DNA of 64,000 nt from Cycas panzhihuaensis (taxonomy: Eukaryota > Cycadophyta): assembly GCA_023213395.1 (NCBI GenBank), contig CM041465.1, positions 75,151,741 through 75,215,740 on the forward strand, in the 5' to 3' direction. Each line of letters begins with the position of its first letter. The first letter of the stretch is position 1. The notes under the pieces were generated by a model. The model was not told the origin of the DNA. It made no database searches and saw only the letters and a list, made by a program, of their open reading frames with translations. The translations under genes and the position numbers were made by a program. This document shows, one piece after another, positions 43,600-55,496 of the stretch.

Positions 43600-44895
43600 A
43601 CCTATTTTTTCTATTCAGAACTCATTTCTCCATCTATTGACTGATAGTGAGTGGTATGGGGATATTATGTGATACGTTGCTAAGCAGTAGTATCGTCCCG
43701 ATGCTAGCGATAAGGTTAGGTCATGCATTCAGGCTACTGCTAGGCAGTACTTCCTTATGGAAGAGGTATTTTACAAGAGGTCTTTCAATGGGATCCTTCT
43801 CTGCTACGTCAGTCCCAATGAGACAAGCCAAATACTTTGTGAGTGCTACAATGACATTTGCAGGGACCATTTTGGGGGCCATGGATGACCCAAAGGATCC
43901 TTCACATGGGCTATTATTGGTCGTCTCTCTTTAAGGATGCCCATGCTTATGCCCCGCGATGTTATTAATGTCAAGAGCATGTCAACGTCATCTGTTTACC
44001 TTATAAGGCCTTGCATCCCATTATATCTCCATGGCCTTTCTCTCAATGGGGATTAGACCTCATTGGGGCCATAACCCCACCTTCTTTGTCGTAACACAAG
44101 TTCATCTTGACTATGATGGAATACTTTACTAAATGGTCTAAAGCAATCCCCCTATCCTCTACTCCTGGTAAGATGATAGCAACCTTCATCTACTAGCATA
44201 TTATCTATCAATTTAGGGTTATCGACATCTTGGTCATAAATAATAGAACCCCTTTTTTTAATAAGGAGATGGATGAGCTTTGTGAGATATTCAAAATATC
44301 TCACAAAACGTCCTTTCCCTATTACCCCTAGGCCAATGACCAAATAGAATATTTTAACAAAACCCTCATAAGCATCTTGAAGAAAACCATAGCCCAATAT
44401 CAAAAGGATTGGCATCTTCAACTTCCTTCTGCCCTATGGGTATATGATACTTCCATCTACATAGCTACAAGGATGACCCCATTCTCCCTTGTATATAGAA
44501 CTAAGGTAGTCCTTCCATTGGAAGTTGAAATCCCATCTTTGTGAGTTTCCCTTTGGGGTCTTGTTGATGAGGAGTCCTACCATCAGACTCGCCTCCTAGA
44601 CCTTGAAGCCCTAGATGAGAAACGCTTGGTTGTATACCAAGTGAATCCCGCTTCTAAGGCTAGGGTGTGAAAGATGTATGACAAAAACCTTTGTCCCTAC
44701 CCTTTACATCCCAGGGATGATGTCTTTAAGTTGGAATATCTCCATGATCACTTGTCCAAATTTGGACCTAAATAGGTTGGTTCTTTTGTGATTCTCGAAA
44801 GCCTTGATAATGGCACCTACAGGATCGTAACCTTAGAGGGTCTTAAATTTGAGAAAACTGTCAACGATAAGTTCCTAAAGAAATTCTATGTGTGA
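43600..44895 (+). pseudogene. pol: Element 3 integrase
   Basis: Recognisable against element 4: DSEWYGDIM, RQYFLMEEVFYKRSFNGILL, then a damaged core with remnants of WGLDLIG, NGTLF and PQANGQ in shifted frames, and the C-terminal FEKTVNDKFLKKFYV ending near 44895. Several frameshifts and many stops make it more decayed than the copy in element 4. Confidence 0.7.
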
Positions 44896-45654
44896 CCATC
44901 CCTGCTTCAGAGTAGACTCAGCACATCACCTCTCTTTCCTCACTCTGAAATGAGCCTAAACTACCACTCTAAGAATGTCTCTATTCCTCCTAACCATAGG
45001 TGGAATGGTGGATTAGGGTGGCCTTCCTATCTTTACAGTTCCTCATATGGTATCTTTTGTTTCCCTCGTGCAGGAAACCTTTCCTCCTAGTTGGATGCAT
45101 ACATTTATGTCGCTTCTGAGCTCAGAAATACTCCCCAACTAGGATTGCATGTTTGAGTACCTATACTCCCTCTTCATCATCACTTCCTTTGCATATCTGT
45201 TATACTCCTTTAATAGACATGCATGGCCCTCCATCTCCTAGCCCCACACGTATCTATCACATATATTCATGGTGGTCGTGTGTGCCTACTACGAGTATGG
45301 TCTTACATGAAAGGAAGTGTAGGTGCCACCTAAGCGATCTAACCATAAAAAACCATCAACTAAAGTTATCATGATGTGTAGTCCCTCACACACCCACGTA
45401 CCCATATCTACATATACATAAACATATAAATAAATAAACAATAAATACATCATCAAGTACACCATCATAACACCATCATCATAGATCAAATGGGGTGCCA
45501 ATGGGCCCCTGTCTATATATTCAATAAATCATATCATACAAAATAATATAGTACATCATCCTAGGGAAGCTAGAATCTTTGCAGGGAGGAGTACAATCAT
45601 GTTTCAATATATGATGACTCCCTGGAGGTCTAGTGCTTTCCCAATTAAAACTAA
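44896..45654. other. Element 3 gap between integrase and antisense gene
   Basis: No supported coding. As in element 4, sense and antisense frames converge here. Confidence 0.45.
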
Positions 45655-46276
45655 TCATGTCCTACTCTCTAACACCTTGCTCTCAGGGGGTATCATCTCC
45701 TGACCAGCGTGATCCCTCCCTAGGAGATCACATGCCTCTTAGGCTCCTTTGTCACTGCTGTGACCTCCCACTGCCTCACTCCCCTCATCTCGAGGCCTCC
45801 TTGGGGTCATCGCTATTATGTGAGTCTGTGTCCTACTCTATGATGACCTTGCAGCCATTTGGTCCACTAGCTGATTGTATCATGTTCGGATACGATCCCT
45901 CTCCCCTCCAGTCCTTGGAGCCTCTCCTCTAACACGACCATCTTGATGCTTTCTACATTACCACCTACTGCTCCTCTACCTTGAGCCTCTAGTGCCTAAA
46001 CCTGGCCTTGTAAAATGTCCCTCTCTACGACCACCTAGTCCCTCTCCATGCAGATCCCATCTAACTCCCCCTGTAGCTATCTGACCCTCTCTTGGTGTAC
46101 TTGGGACTCCACTACCCACATGTCTCTAACCCTGATTAGTGGGGCAAATGCCGCAGCATGTGCCCCTATCGATCGAGGCTCCTCTCTAGCCTAGATGGGA
46201 GGTTGTCCCTCTACATAAATCTGGGGGAATATCTCCCAAACTACCACCTCTACCAACCTCACCATCTCTATTGCTC

Positions 46277-46400
46277 CTATCAAATCACACACACCACATA
46301 TTAGTTTGTATATACATATATCAAAACCTCAAAACCATATCAAAGCAAACTATCCAAGCACCAAGTGGTTGAAAGATGTCAGGAAAAGGTAGTGTCTCAC
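46277..46400 (-). other. Intron 2 of the element 3 antisense gene
   Basis: 124 nt; donor and phase identical in type to 35779-35890 in element 4, acceptor at the equivalent codon. Independent support for the intron. Confidence 0.7.
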
Positions 46401-48239
46401 CTCCTGGGACAACCGACTCCTTAACGTGGATGATCACCTCCTCCATGGGATCTCCCTTGACTGCTAGTATCTCCTCCTTAGCCTTTGGTACCACCTTGCC
46501 TACCTCTTGGCCTATCAGGACATCTCCTCCCCCCTCTGCCACTACCACTTCCAAAGCTCTACCTACCACTCTCAATCACTGTGCTAGTATGTGGGGTGGC
46601 CTATCACCTCTTGCAGCTCTTGAAGGACCTGCCTCACCTCCTGCAGCTCCTAACAGACCTACTGCTCCTCTTGCTAGTCTAGATGGGCCTACCCCATTAC
46701 CTCCATCTCCACTTCCATTGTAACCTCCATCTCTAGGACTACCGCCTAACCCTCCTACCTCATCATCGCTATCCTAACACACTCCTCTATATAAGTCTAT
46801 CGTATAGTCTACCAGAGTGAGGAGGTCTAGAGACATCGCTTCCACTTAGTGCTTGACATGTGCATGGTCCTCGGTCCCTCTAAACCGAGTCTGCTACTTG
46901 TGCACCATGGGGGCTCATGCCAAGATAGGATGAGACCCTCCTAGTAGTTCTACTGCACCAAAATGATTGAAGAACCAACACTATAATAGTGTGTAGTATG
47001 AGAATCCTCTTCTCCCTACCACCTTGATAGCATCTAACTATGCAATCATGTTCGACGTTATCAGGGTGGCCCAATCCAGTCTCTCTCCAACCTCACACCT
47101 CCTAACAATATCCATCCACCCACCAGGTATGTCCCTGTAATTCTATTTTGGGAAATCTAGAATAGAATGCCCAATGTGATATGCTTCCTCACCCGTGGAA
47201 TCTACGACATCACCATCATCTATACTAACACCCCTCATCAGTCCCACCTGCCCTAGCTAGTGAAGTATGTGGCTACCTTTGTGTGTATAGCATCTGTGCT
47301 GGGCAACATACCCAACGATGTTGGCGCTCCTCTCGTTAGTACTCCTAGAATCCTCTTGATATCTCTTGGTGTGATAATGATGTCCCCCACCTAGGGAAGG
47401 TGGAAGATATATCACCTGTAGTCCCAATGCAAGACTATATTCACTAGGAGGCACTAATCTAATGCATACTATGGGGTCCTGATGATCTTTAGCAACCTGT
47501 AACATCCCAATGTCTACTTGTCGTTGCGTGACATCATCTCTATAAATCTCATCATCACTACCCTTATGTTCTCGCGATTGTCCATTATAATAACTTCCTA
47601 CAAAAATCACCCAAGAGACAGTTAAAACATTCCATGCTATGTCAAGCTGCCCTTAGGATACCTCTCATTCCACTCGGATGAGTTTGGCACCCTTTTTTTC
47701 CTTCTTTTTTCTAGCTATATACCTTCACCCTGCATTAAACTCTGCAGTACCGTGGAGTTTGATACAAGCCCTATTGAGATTTTAGCAATCCCTTAAAGGC
47801 CCCACAACAAACTCTATGGCACTGCAATCTTTACCTCGGGGCCCTTGATTCCCCCCATAAAAAGGGGGAGATGCCCAAAAATCCCAAATTTCTCACCCTG
47901 GTGGACCAAGGCTAGGCTCATTGGGACTAAGGCTACCTAATGCCTTGGTCCCTCCTCCTCTCTGGGCCCAAATCGGGCTCTAGAGGGTCTCAAATCACCC
48001 TTAAGGGGCCAAAACCTAACCCAAAAAACTTGAAAAACCATTAAATATAATTGACAAAATGGAAGAGGTAGGGGACAATCCACTTACTAGATCTAGTCTG
48101 GCAACTGCCATCTCATCACTCTGGTCATATGGGTTATCTCCACTCCTCGATCTAATGGTTAGATCTCCTACTATGTGCCTCTGAAGTTAGGTGGCACTCC
48201 ACTATATAAAGGAAAGGGCTCTAGATCGATCATAATCTT

Positions 48240-48279
48240 GTGAAAATGAACTTCATTTTCACCCCCCTTTCTTTATATA
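48240..48279 (-). promoter_or_regulatory. Putative antisense-gene promoter of element 3
   Basis: Minus strand CATATATAAAG box with the near-palindrome TGAAAATGAACTTCATTTTCA directly downstream, matching the arrangement at 37731-37770. Confidence 0.5.
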
Positions 48280-48849
48280 TGCGGGGCCCCTGATGGGCAC
48301 TTTCTCCTTTCCTTTTACTGCGATAGCTCCTATGACTATCTTTTTACCCATATTATTTTTGCCTTCTAGGTCCACCCCCTTTTATGCCTTTGTGGCCTCC
48401 TTTTTTAGCCTCTTTAGTGCATTTATAACAACCCCTTTAGGCCCTCATAGAACCCTTCCATCTTGATTTTCATACCACTCCAAAACATACTCATGTTTAT
48501 ACTCCTTTGGCTCTATTTGCAACTCTGGATCCATTTCTGCTGCCCGTTCGAGCCTTTGGGGCTCCTAAAGGAAGTGCCCCCTTATTTTGGACCTCACCTT
48601 GGCCCTTTTTAGTGACCTTTAGGGCCCTAAAGGGGCCTTTTTTATCGTTGTTTCCTTCCTTTCCATCGGATCAGTCTCCTCCCCTCGAGTAGCCTCTTTT
48701 CAAGACTCTCCTATCTTTCAAGACCCTTATTCATAACCTTGCAACCTCCTTGTAGTTCTATCACTACCTCTTGTTCCCTCTCTTTACTCATCGACCCCAT
48801 CATCACTATCCTTCCCCTGTTGTTTAATAGAGACTCTCATCTTCTCACT
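48280..48849. other. Element 3 spacer upstream of the separate RNase H
   Basis: No frame is supported; equivalent to 37771-38311. Confidence 0.4.
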
Positions 48850-49340
48850 ATGGCATTTCTCATCTTCACCGATAATAGAAGTTATGGCAATCTAGGCCCT
48901 TATACCACTGCGTGGATCCTCTGTAACCCCTCTAGGTATGACTATATGCGTTGTAGAGTCTTCCTTCCTGAATCCACCAATAATGACGCTAAATACATAG
49001 TCGTTATTGAAGCCCTTACCAATACACTCTACTTCTACCATGGTCCCATCATCTTGCTTTGTGACTCTTAAGTCATTATGTTGCATCTTACTCAGGTTTA
49101 CTAAGTACGTTGCCCATGCTTGAGAACCCTCACCATGACTGCTCAGTCCCTCTTATCTCATTTCCCTTCCGTAGACATCCAGGACATCCCCTGAGACCAA
49201 AATGCTAAGGCAGATGGCCTCGTCCATCTCATCCTTCGATGTCATCTCTCTCTCCTTGACCATCCCCCTTGAGGAACCTATCGGTTGGCCCAACACCCTA
49301 GTTCTGGGTTCGTCCCATCTTCCATCTTGCAATCTGTTCG
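48850..49340 (+). pseudogene. Element 3 separate RNase H
   Basis: ATG at 48850 starts MAFLIFTDNRSYGNLG, then FLPESTNNDAKYIVVIEAL, IILLCDS followed by a TAA where Gln is expected, and IPxDQNAKADGLVHLIL. Here the third catalytic Asp (LCDS) is kept while the Glu of NNEA is Asp; the reverse holds in element 4, so the ancestor had all four. It lies at the same place, beyond the antisense gene and with its own ATG, which shows the layout is ancestral. Confidence 0.75.
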
Positions 49341-49752
49341 CACCTCTAAAAGTTGGCCACTAATGAGGTTAAACTATGGTGACCATCAGGTTTGTTCTCT
49401 TCACTCCATCCTTCATGCCACCTTCAGTACGAAGCCCCCAACATACTGACTTTTATATGTTTATAACTTTCATTCGTAGTATTTGGTCATCCATGTTTAT
49501 GACTGTCACCATCAGTTATCTTGCATATGTGCGATGGGGGCACCCCCCTTACCCACCCTCTCTCTCATTAGATTCTAGGGTGACACATAGGCAGCCCCTA
49601 TGTTATCCCACCTTTCTCCCTATCCATGCATTTCGCCATGGCATTTGCCACTACCCTTGGTTGATAACACCGCTATATTTGTTGTATATTACTAACTTTA
49701 GTGTTACCATCATTCGTCATCATATTACGCTTCGGAGCAGCGAGGCTCTATT

Positions 49753-49765
49753 GCCAAGGGGGATG
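49753..49765 (+). other. Element 3 polypurine tract
   Basis: GCCAAGGGGGATG just before the 3' LTR. Confidence 0.75.
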
Positions 49766-52700
49766 TGTTTCCTAGCTACCAGGAATGGACATGGGCAAAT
49801 TAACTCAGGTAAGTTTAGGTATGCTTCTATCCCTACTTTTGTTAGTTCCTAAAATGGTTGATCAAGGCATATTACCTGCATTATATTTTGATTGATTGAT
49901 TGCATGATCACTATGTATTGTTTGTCTATCCATATTGCATTTTGATACTCAACCTATGATGATCCAGGATACACATCCCATGGCATTCCATAACCCTCCA
50001 CCACGTCTCCATGATGTCCCCAAGCACTACTAGCTCCTGCAGGCCTTATTACATCATCTATTAGTGTGATATAACCCCTAGTACCTCGTCTAGGCCTGGT
50101 CATCACCTCGTATATGCCTTTTGTCACTATTGGGAGTCTTTGACCATCATTTCCCACTTGTTGTGGTCCCTCTAGGTCCCATAACCTCCTTACTACCTTG
50201 ATACTATAGCATGCTCCCTTAGGGTCTATGATTCCCCCCTTTTTAGGAGCTTCTGGTCTCCCCCAGCCCCCTCTTTTCCTTTTGCTTTACTTTTGGCCGC
50301 ATAGCTATAAACTTCATTGTACTACTGCAAACTTTGTGGTACTTCTAAGTTTGTCATGCAGTGACTGTCCATAGCTCTTTTTTTAACTAGCTATGGCTAA
50401 TTTCACATTAATTATAAAATTTCCATGTGGTAGTGAGTTGATTCCCATCCAGGGTGAACCCTAATCGCTCGTTGAGCTAGGGTTGGGTTTAAAAACCCAA
50501 AATTCATTTCATTCCCCCTCTTATCACTCATTTTTTCTCTCCTCTCTTCTTTAAAAAGTTTTGTAATAGGTTCCAACTTTACTGCACCTATCCTACCATT
50601 CAACTACTAGCTCTTATAGAGAAAGAAAATGTAGATTGTAGGTTTGTAATAGGGCTAGCTGAAGAAGAATCATACTCCAAACATCCTACCAAGCTTCAGG
50701 CTTCACTTTCCTCATAATTTTCACTCTTCATCTACTGCACTACAGGGGTTTTTTTAACAACCCCAAAGGGATTCTTCCCCTCACCCAGTCTACTAGGTAG
50801 ATCTGCCATAGATCTATCCTTACCAGGTATTTTTAGATCTATTTTCATCTTTCTTTTTCACATCATAAGTGTTTTCCTGTTAGTCTTTCTTGTAAGAAGT
50901 TTTCCTTCTCTTTTCCATTGTGTTGGGAGGCAAACCCTTGCTCTTGCTTACCTGCATACTTCCTTCTACTAGTTTTCTTTCAGTCTTCTCAAGGAGGTAG
51001 CAGGAAAAGAGGTGCACGAAGAGTGAAAGGAGCCTAAGGTAGGGTTCCACACCTACACGCCTTCTCCTTAAGGGCAACCCCCTTCTCTCCTTCCCTTTTC
51101 CTCTTCCATACCTTCCTTACTTACCTGGGAAACCATTGAGGTGGGGATTTTTGTTAGTTGCAGTGTAGGTAGCCCCTTGCTACATTTGCAACCAGCCATC
51201 AAGGATCATATATAACCTAGTTTTTAGCCCTATCCCATACCTCTTTAGTTTTGGGGTTAGCTCTTGCAAAAACTTGCAAAAGTTGCACTTTACAACTTTT
51301 GCAGTATTTGCAACTTTTACAACTTTCGTGCTACCTTTGTTCTCACTTGTAGAAAACTATTTTGCACTTGTTATTGGGTCGTCTTACTCCCCTTAGCTAA
51401 TAGATTGAGTGCTTGGGGTACGTGTGGAGCATTTAGATTAGGAGGGTTAGCCATTCTGAGGCTACCCACTTTCTTCCTTTTCACCCCCTCTTCCCCGCAT
51501 CACTTGTTAATTATGCATGCAAAGTAGGAACAATATTAATGTTATATGCTTTTTCCATTTAGTATATACTTGTTAAGTTCTTTGTTTTGTCTCCTTCTCT
51601 TATAAAGGGGATATATACATATAGTTATATTTTCTTGCATGTACTTGCTCCCATATGCATTTAGTACCCCTTGGGAAAGGGCCAACTTTGGTTATGCAGG
51701 TCTTTTACGTATTGGAGTGGATGAAAGTCTTCATTCCAGGTACACTTTCCTTGCTTGGTAAGTACCATTATGGCATTTCATAATCCTAAGTAAAATCATT
51801 ATATTGCTTTTATTTTTCCTTTACAAATTTATTTTCATTTTAGTCTCAGGGGAAGGTAAGGAAGCCCTATTTTTTCTGTTGGCATCCTTTCCACTACGCC
51901 ACCCATAGTAAGAAGAAGAGCTAGGATTATGAAATAAGCGAGGGTGACACTACTCCAACTGCTAGGTTCTTTGATATGATTCCCTACCTCATCTTTCCTA
52001 CTCTTACCCTTTGCTCTCCCCCCTTCTTATATGCTCCTAAATGAAAGGAAAGACAAAAATATTGTATTGCTTTGCATTCTATTAGTTACTCTTGCCTGCT
52101 TATTTGGGTTGCATAGTGGGGATTTAGCCAACCCACACCGATAGATGTTTCTTCTTTCTACCACACACACACTTGTTCCTCCTCTCATCTAAACCTTCAC
52201 TCCCACCAGGGTTTAGGTAAGGTGGGTTGTGCATTCATCCAAGCACATCTTTATCTCCTCCTTACATATTGTTGGGTGGATTCACATCTCACATTTGCAC
52301 TCTTTTTTTCCTTAGTAATTTGCTTGTCCTCTTTTCTTTCCTTGCATGTAAAAGATAAAGAGAGTGAGGCCATACTTCAGAAAAAGAGAAAGAGTATATT
52401 GTTTCCTTCAAGGTTTATTTCTTGCATTAAAAAGGAACAAACATAAATGTGATACCTTGCACTCCACATCTCCTTCTCACATAACAGAAATAAACATACG
52501 AGTAACTCACTTTGCCTACCTCCCACACTTAGAACCTTCTTAAATGTGATGTCTTGTGAGTCCCTCCTATCAAGGTCACCTTTCCTTCCTATTAGTAAGA
52601 CTTTCCTTGGTTCCACTCTTTAGCCTACACTTAGTCTGTTGATCTAACTCCCCTTTTGCTTACTCATGTTGCCAAATGCCCTAGGCCCTCCTATAAGGCT

Positions 52701-53029
52701 TGTTCCCTTTCCGTTAGGGCCTACTTCACCCATCACCTCTTCATAAGAAGAGGTATATCTTTTCTTTCTCCTCCCTCCTTTGGCTATCTAGGATAAGAGG
52801 GTCCTTTTTTAGGTTACTTAGGAAACCGAGGAGATCCCTCTCTCATTCCCAACTTCGAATTGAGGAGGTATTACCCAAAAGGGAGTTTATGCACCATTTG
52901 TAGGTCTTCAAACATGTGTTCCGACACACAGATGCCCTTTGTGGGTGACCTCTACCCCTTGCTCTTGTAGGTCCACAACCACGAAACCATTAGTCATGTT
53001 GGCTCGATCTCATCCAAGTCTAGATTCCA
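49766..53029 (+). repeat. Element 3 3' LTR
   Basis: 3.26 kb and uninterrupted; starts TGTTTCCTAGCTACCAG and ends ATTCCA. Pairs with 7045-9205 plus 19818-20915 and defines the break made by element 5. Carries the AAACTT motif (50308-50360) and the AACTTTTGCA hairpin (51268-51335). Confidence 0.9.
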
Positions 53030-53034
53030 CCAAC
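53030..53034. repeat. Element 3 TSD, right copy (CCAAC)
   Basis: One change from CTAAC at 7040-7044. Confidence 0.6.
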
Positions 53035-54958
53035 CACTGTAATTACTAGTTCTCTAGGATGTATTTCTTATACGTAGTTTATTTGTAAATAAAATAATAC
53101 TTAACTATCAGGCAAAATACTATTACAATAGTAGCATAAAATCTTACCTCTTATATATGAAAATAACAACACTTGTTATGTATTGTGCATAAGTAGTATC
53201 ATTCATCTCACCTCTTACATATGAGCAAATAACTTGTGTGATACCTCCATCAATATTTCTACATATATTTGTAGCTTTCTTTTAGCAACCATTAATAAAC
53301 TTATAAATATCATCAAATCAATAAACTAAATATACTAACTTTGGGAATATGACATACCACCTAGCCAAGATAAGTTAGCTATAATAAGGTAATATAAACA
53401 ATATGGTTCCATGCCTCTATCATACATGATAAGTTAAATTTCTCACTAGCAAACATATATTTGATATCAACTAGATTCCTCAATAGTTAAATCTGGTGCT
53501 AAGTAAATCATATATAAGACTTCCCTATTTGTCATAAATAAGTGGAAAACATCAACCTTATCTTATCATATTTCCAATAAATATTGTAAATAAATTGGGC
53601 CCTTCATCAAATATTAAGTGATGTCATCAATATCATTCATTCATGGGTAATAAACTGGGTGATCATTGCATTTAATTCATGACTGTAATTTCACTGATCA
53701 AATGTATAAATGCTAAGGGGAATTTTCATATCCAACATATATAAAGATACCCATATCATATTTTTACCAAATATATCTCACAATATCAAATTTTTATCAG
53801 TTTTGAGCCTTTAAATTATCATTAATAAACCTTTATGTGTCTTCATTTTAAGAAAAATTTGCTTTTCCTTGCTTCAACTATCATTAATTTTATTATCATG
53901 ATCTTGGGAACCTATAAAAACATTAGAAAATGTTAAAATAGATACTAAACTACTAAAAAGTATAACTTTTACGAAGTCAAAACCACTTTGATCAACCTCA
54001 CCCATCAAAATTTCTATGATCTAAATTTTAAAATAAGTCCTACAACCATTTGTACTATCTCAAAATTCTCTTTTCAACGTAATTGATAGCATATACATTT
54101 TACATTTTAATAAAAAGTTATGGTAAAAAATGCATCAATATATCTTGAAAATGTGTGTAGCCCCTTAGAAAATGAGTTTAGCTCATTTCAATTGGGCTCC
54201 TAGTTGCATTAGCTCCTCCATGTGACTGATTAATGATGAGTTGGGGACTTACTGATAAGCTTAACAAAAGATTCAAATTTGATTAAATGTATTAAAATAT
54301 AATGCTTGTTTGATAACACATACCTCTTTATTTTGTTGCATATCAACTGGTATAAGTCTGCTTCTTATTTTATATACTGATAGGGTATTAACATTATGAG
54401 ATGCTTGAAATAGCCTCCAAAATGATTAAAATTACTAAAAACTAATAGTGAATTCCCAACTTTAATATTAGGATACTCGTAAAAGTCTTTACTAATAAAC
54501 TTATATATCTTCATTGATGTATTATTGATTATGAGATTTGGTTAAATGTCTAGTTTTATAATGCCTCAATCACGTCTATAAGGGGTCAGTTTGCATAAGC
54601 AAACTTAATTGTCAATAGTATCTCTCATCACATTATATCATATTTTTTAGACTAGTTTAAACCTACATGCTCATGAATATGGATCCACATACATAAATAA
54701 ATATCCATAATATATAGTAAATAACGTACCACTAACCTTATTATATTAATCATGATGTAGCTTTAATCATTTGTATGTAGTTTTATCATCTTGATCTTAC
54801 CCTAGAATCTTGATCACATGTCACTAACATACTCAATTTTTAGCTCATCAAAACATATCTCAAATTGGCTCTTGTATTGACTCATATTGACTCTTTAACT
54901 AGCTTAACAATTGGCTATATATAGGCTTTAATTTACTTCATAAGATCTTTACAATATG
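53035..54958 (-). other. Element 2 internal region, non-coding
   Basis: AT-rich internal DNA between the primer site and the element 3 insertion. No gag or pol motif could be read in any frame. Confidence 0.5.
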
Positions 54959-54970
54959 GCTTTGATACCA
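54959..54970 (-). other. Element 2 primer-binding site (initiator Met type)
   Basis: Minus strand TGGTATCAAAGC, one base off the usual TGGTATCAGAGC, directly abutting the 5' LTR. Confidence 0.8.
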
Positions 54971-55491
54971 TGTAGGTATTTAGAATTTCCTTCTAATGTC
55001 ATATTTGAATGTACTCATAATCATAATGGAGGTATATCTATGATGTGTAATGAAACAATCATATCACGAGGGATGTACACAAATCATATATTGTAAGGTT
55101 AACATATAAAGAAATAATATAAAATATAAAGTAACATCACCATAATAAATAATAAACATGTTCCACAAGAGAGATAATAGATTTATATGTGGAAAACTTA
55201 ATGTGAGAAAAAATATCAGAGAATATTGGAGTTGAGAGCTTCTCTTTAAAATCTTCAAATGAATTACATCTCCTTTCTTAAGTTCTCAAGTGGTGTATGT
55301 ACATATTTATAGTTATGCCACCTCATGAATAGCCTATAAAAATTCTTGAGTTATTTTATCATCTAATAGAATGTTTATATGAATAATCATGCATATTACA
55401 TCTATCAATGCTTTTGGTTAGTGGAATTTTGTGTGAATCCACTATCATTATATTAAACATTATATATGCAAAAATATTACATATTCTAATA
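54971..55491 (-). repeat. Element 2 5' LTR
   Basis: 521 bp, pair of 6052-6571, starting TATTAGAATATG on the minus strand and ending CTACA. TATA box at 55304-55311. Confidence 0.85.
55304..55311 (-). promoter_or_regulatory. TATA box of element 2 5' LTR
   Basis: TATAAATA on the minus strand, the same place as in the 3' LTR. Confidence 0.5.
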
Positions 55492-55496
55492 ATCCT
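55492..55496. repeat. Element 2 TSD, right copy (ATCCT)
   Basis: Exact repeat of 6047-6051. Confidence 0.85.

Larger units (their letters stand above)
45655..48279 (-). pseudogene. Element 3 antisense gene: plant-mobile-domain-like protein
   Basis: Minus strand. TATA box at 48271-48279, leader, acceptor TTTTTGTAG at 47598, then ATG at 47585 (MDNRENIRVVMMRFIEMM). The domain region reads YIFHLP, then VGDIIITPRDIKRILGVLTR and CWFFNHFGAVELLGGSHPI. The linker has GPSRLARGAVGLLGAAGGEA and EGGGDVLIGQEVGKVVPKAK. Intron 2 at 46277-46400 (donor AGGAG/GTGAGACA, acceptor GATAG/GAGC) joins in phase 1 to MVRLVEVVVWEIFPQIYVEG, the same junction as in element 4. At least one frameshift lies in exon 2. The protein is unlike pol and resembles host plant-mobile-domain proteins; its role in the element is unknown. 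Confidence 0.7.
7045..53029 (+). mobile_element. Element 3: Tat-like Ty3 element carrying two nested elements
   Basis: A plus-strand LTR retrotransposon with a left LTR at 7045-9205 plus 19818-20915 (split by element 5) and a right LTR at 49766-53029, both about 3.26 kb. Internal parts are 20916-24876 and 41941-49765, split by element 4. Order: primer site, gag, protease, RT, degenerate RNase H, integrase, antisense gene, separate RNase H, polypurine tract. Layout and the broken first RNase H point to the Tat group. Every reading frame is broken, and it is more decayed than element 4, its close relative. It inserted into element 2. Confidence 0.85.
6052..55491 (-). mobile_element. Element 2: copia-like LTR retrotransposon, split by element 3
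   Basis: Two 0.52-kb LTRs (6052-6571 and 54971-55491), a perfect 5-bp TSD, a primer-binding site at 54959-54970 and a polypurine tract at 6572-6584 define a minus-strand element. TGTTGAAATA at the LTR start and an initiator-Met type site are typical of plant Ty1/copia. Its own internal DNA is only 6572-7039 plus 53035-54970, about 2.4 kb, and no gag or pol motif is recognisable in it. It was therefore non-autonomous or had suffered a large deletion before element 3 entered at 7040-7044. It sits inside element 1. Confidence 0.8.

Noticed and set aside
47257-47610. Open frame of 117 codons at the start of the element 3 antisense gene
   Set aside because: It does not match the element 4 protein; the neighbouring frame carries the conserved domain blocks.
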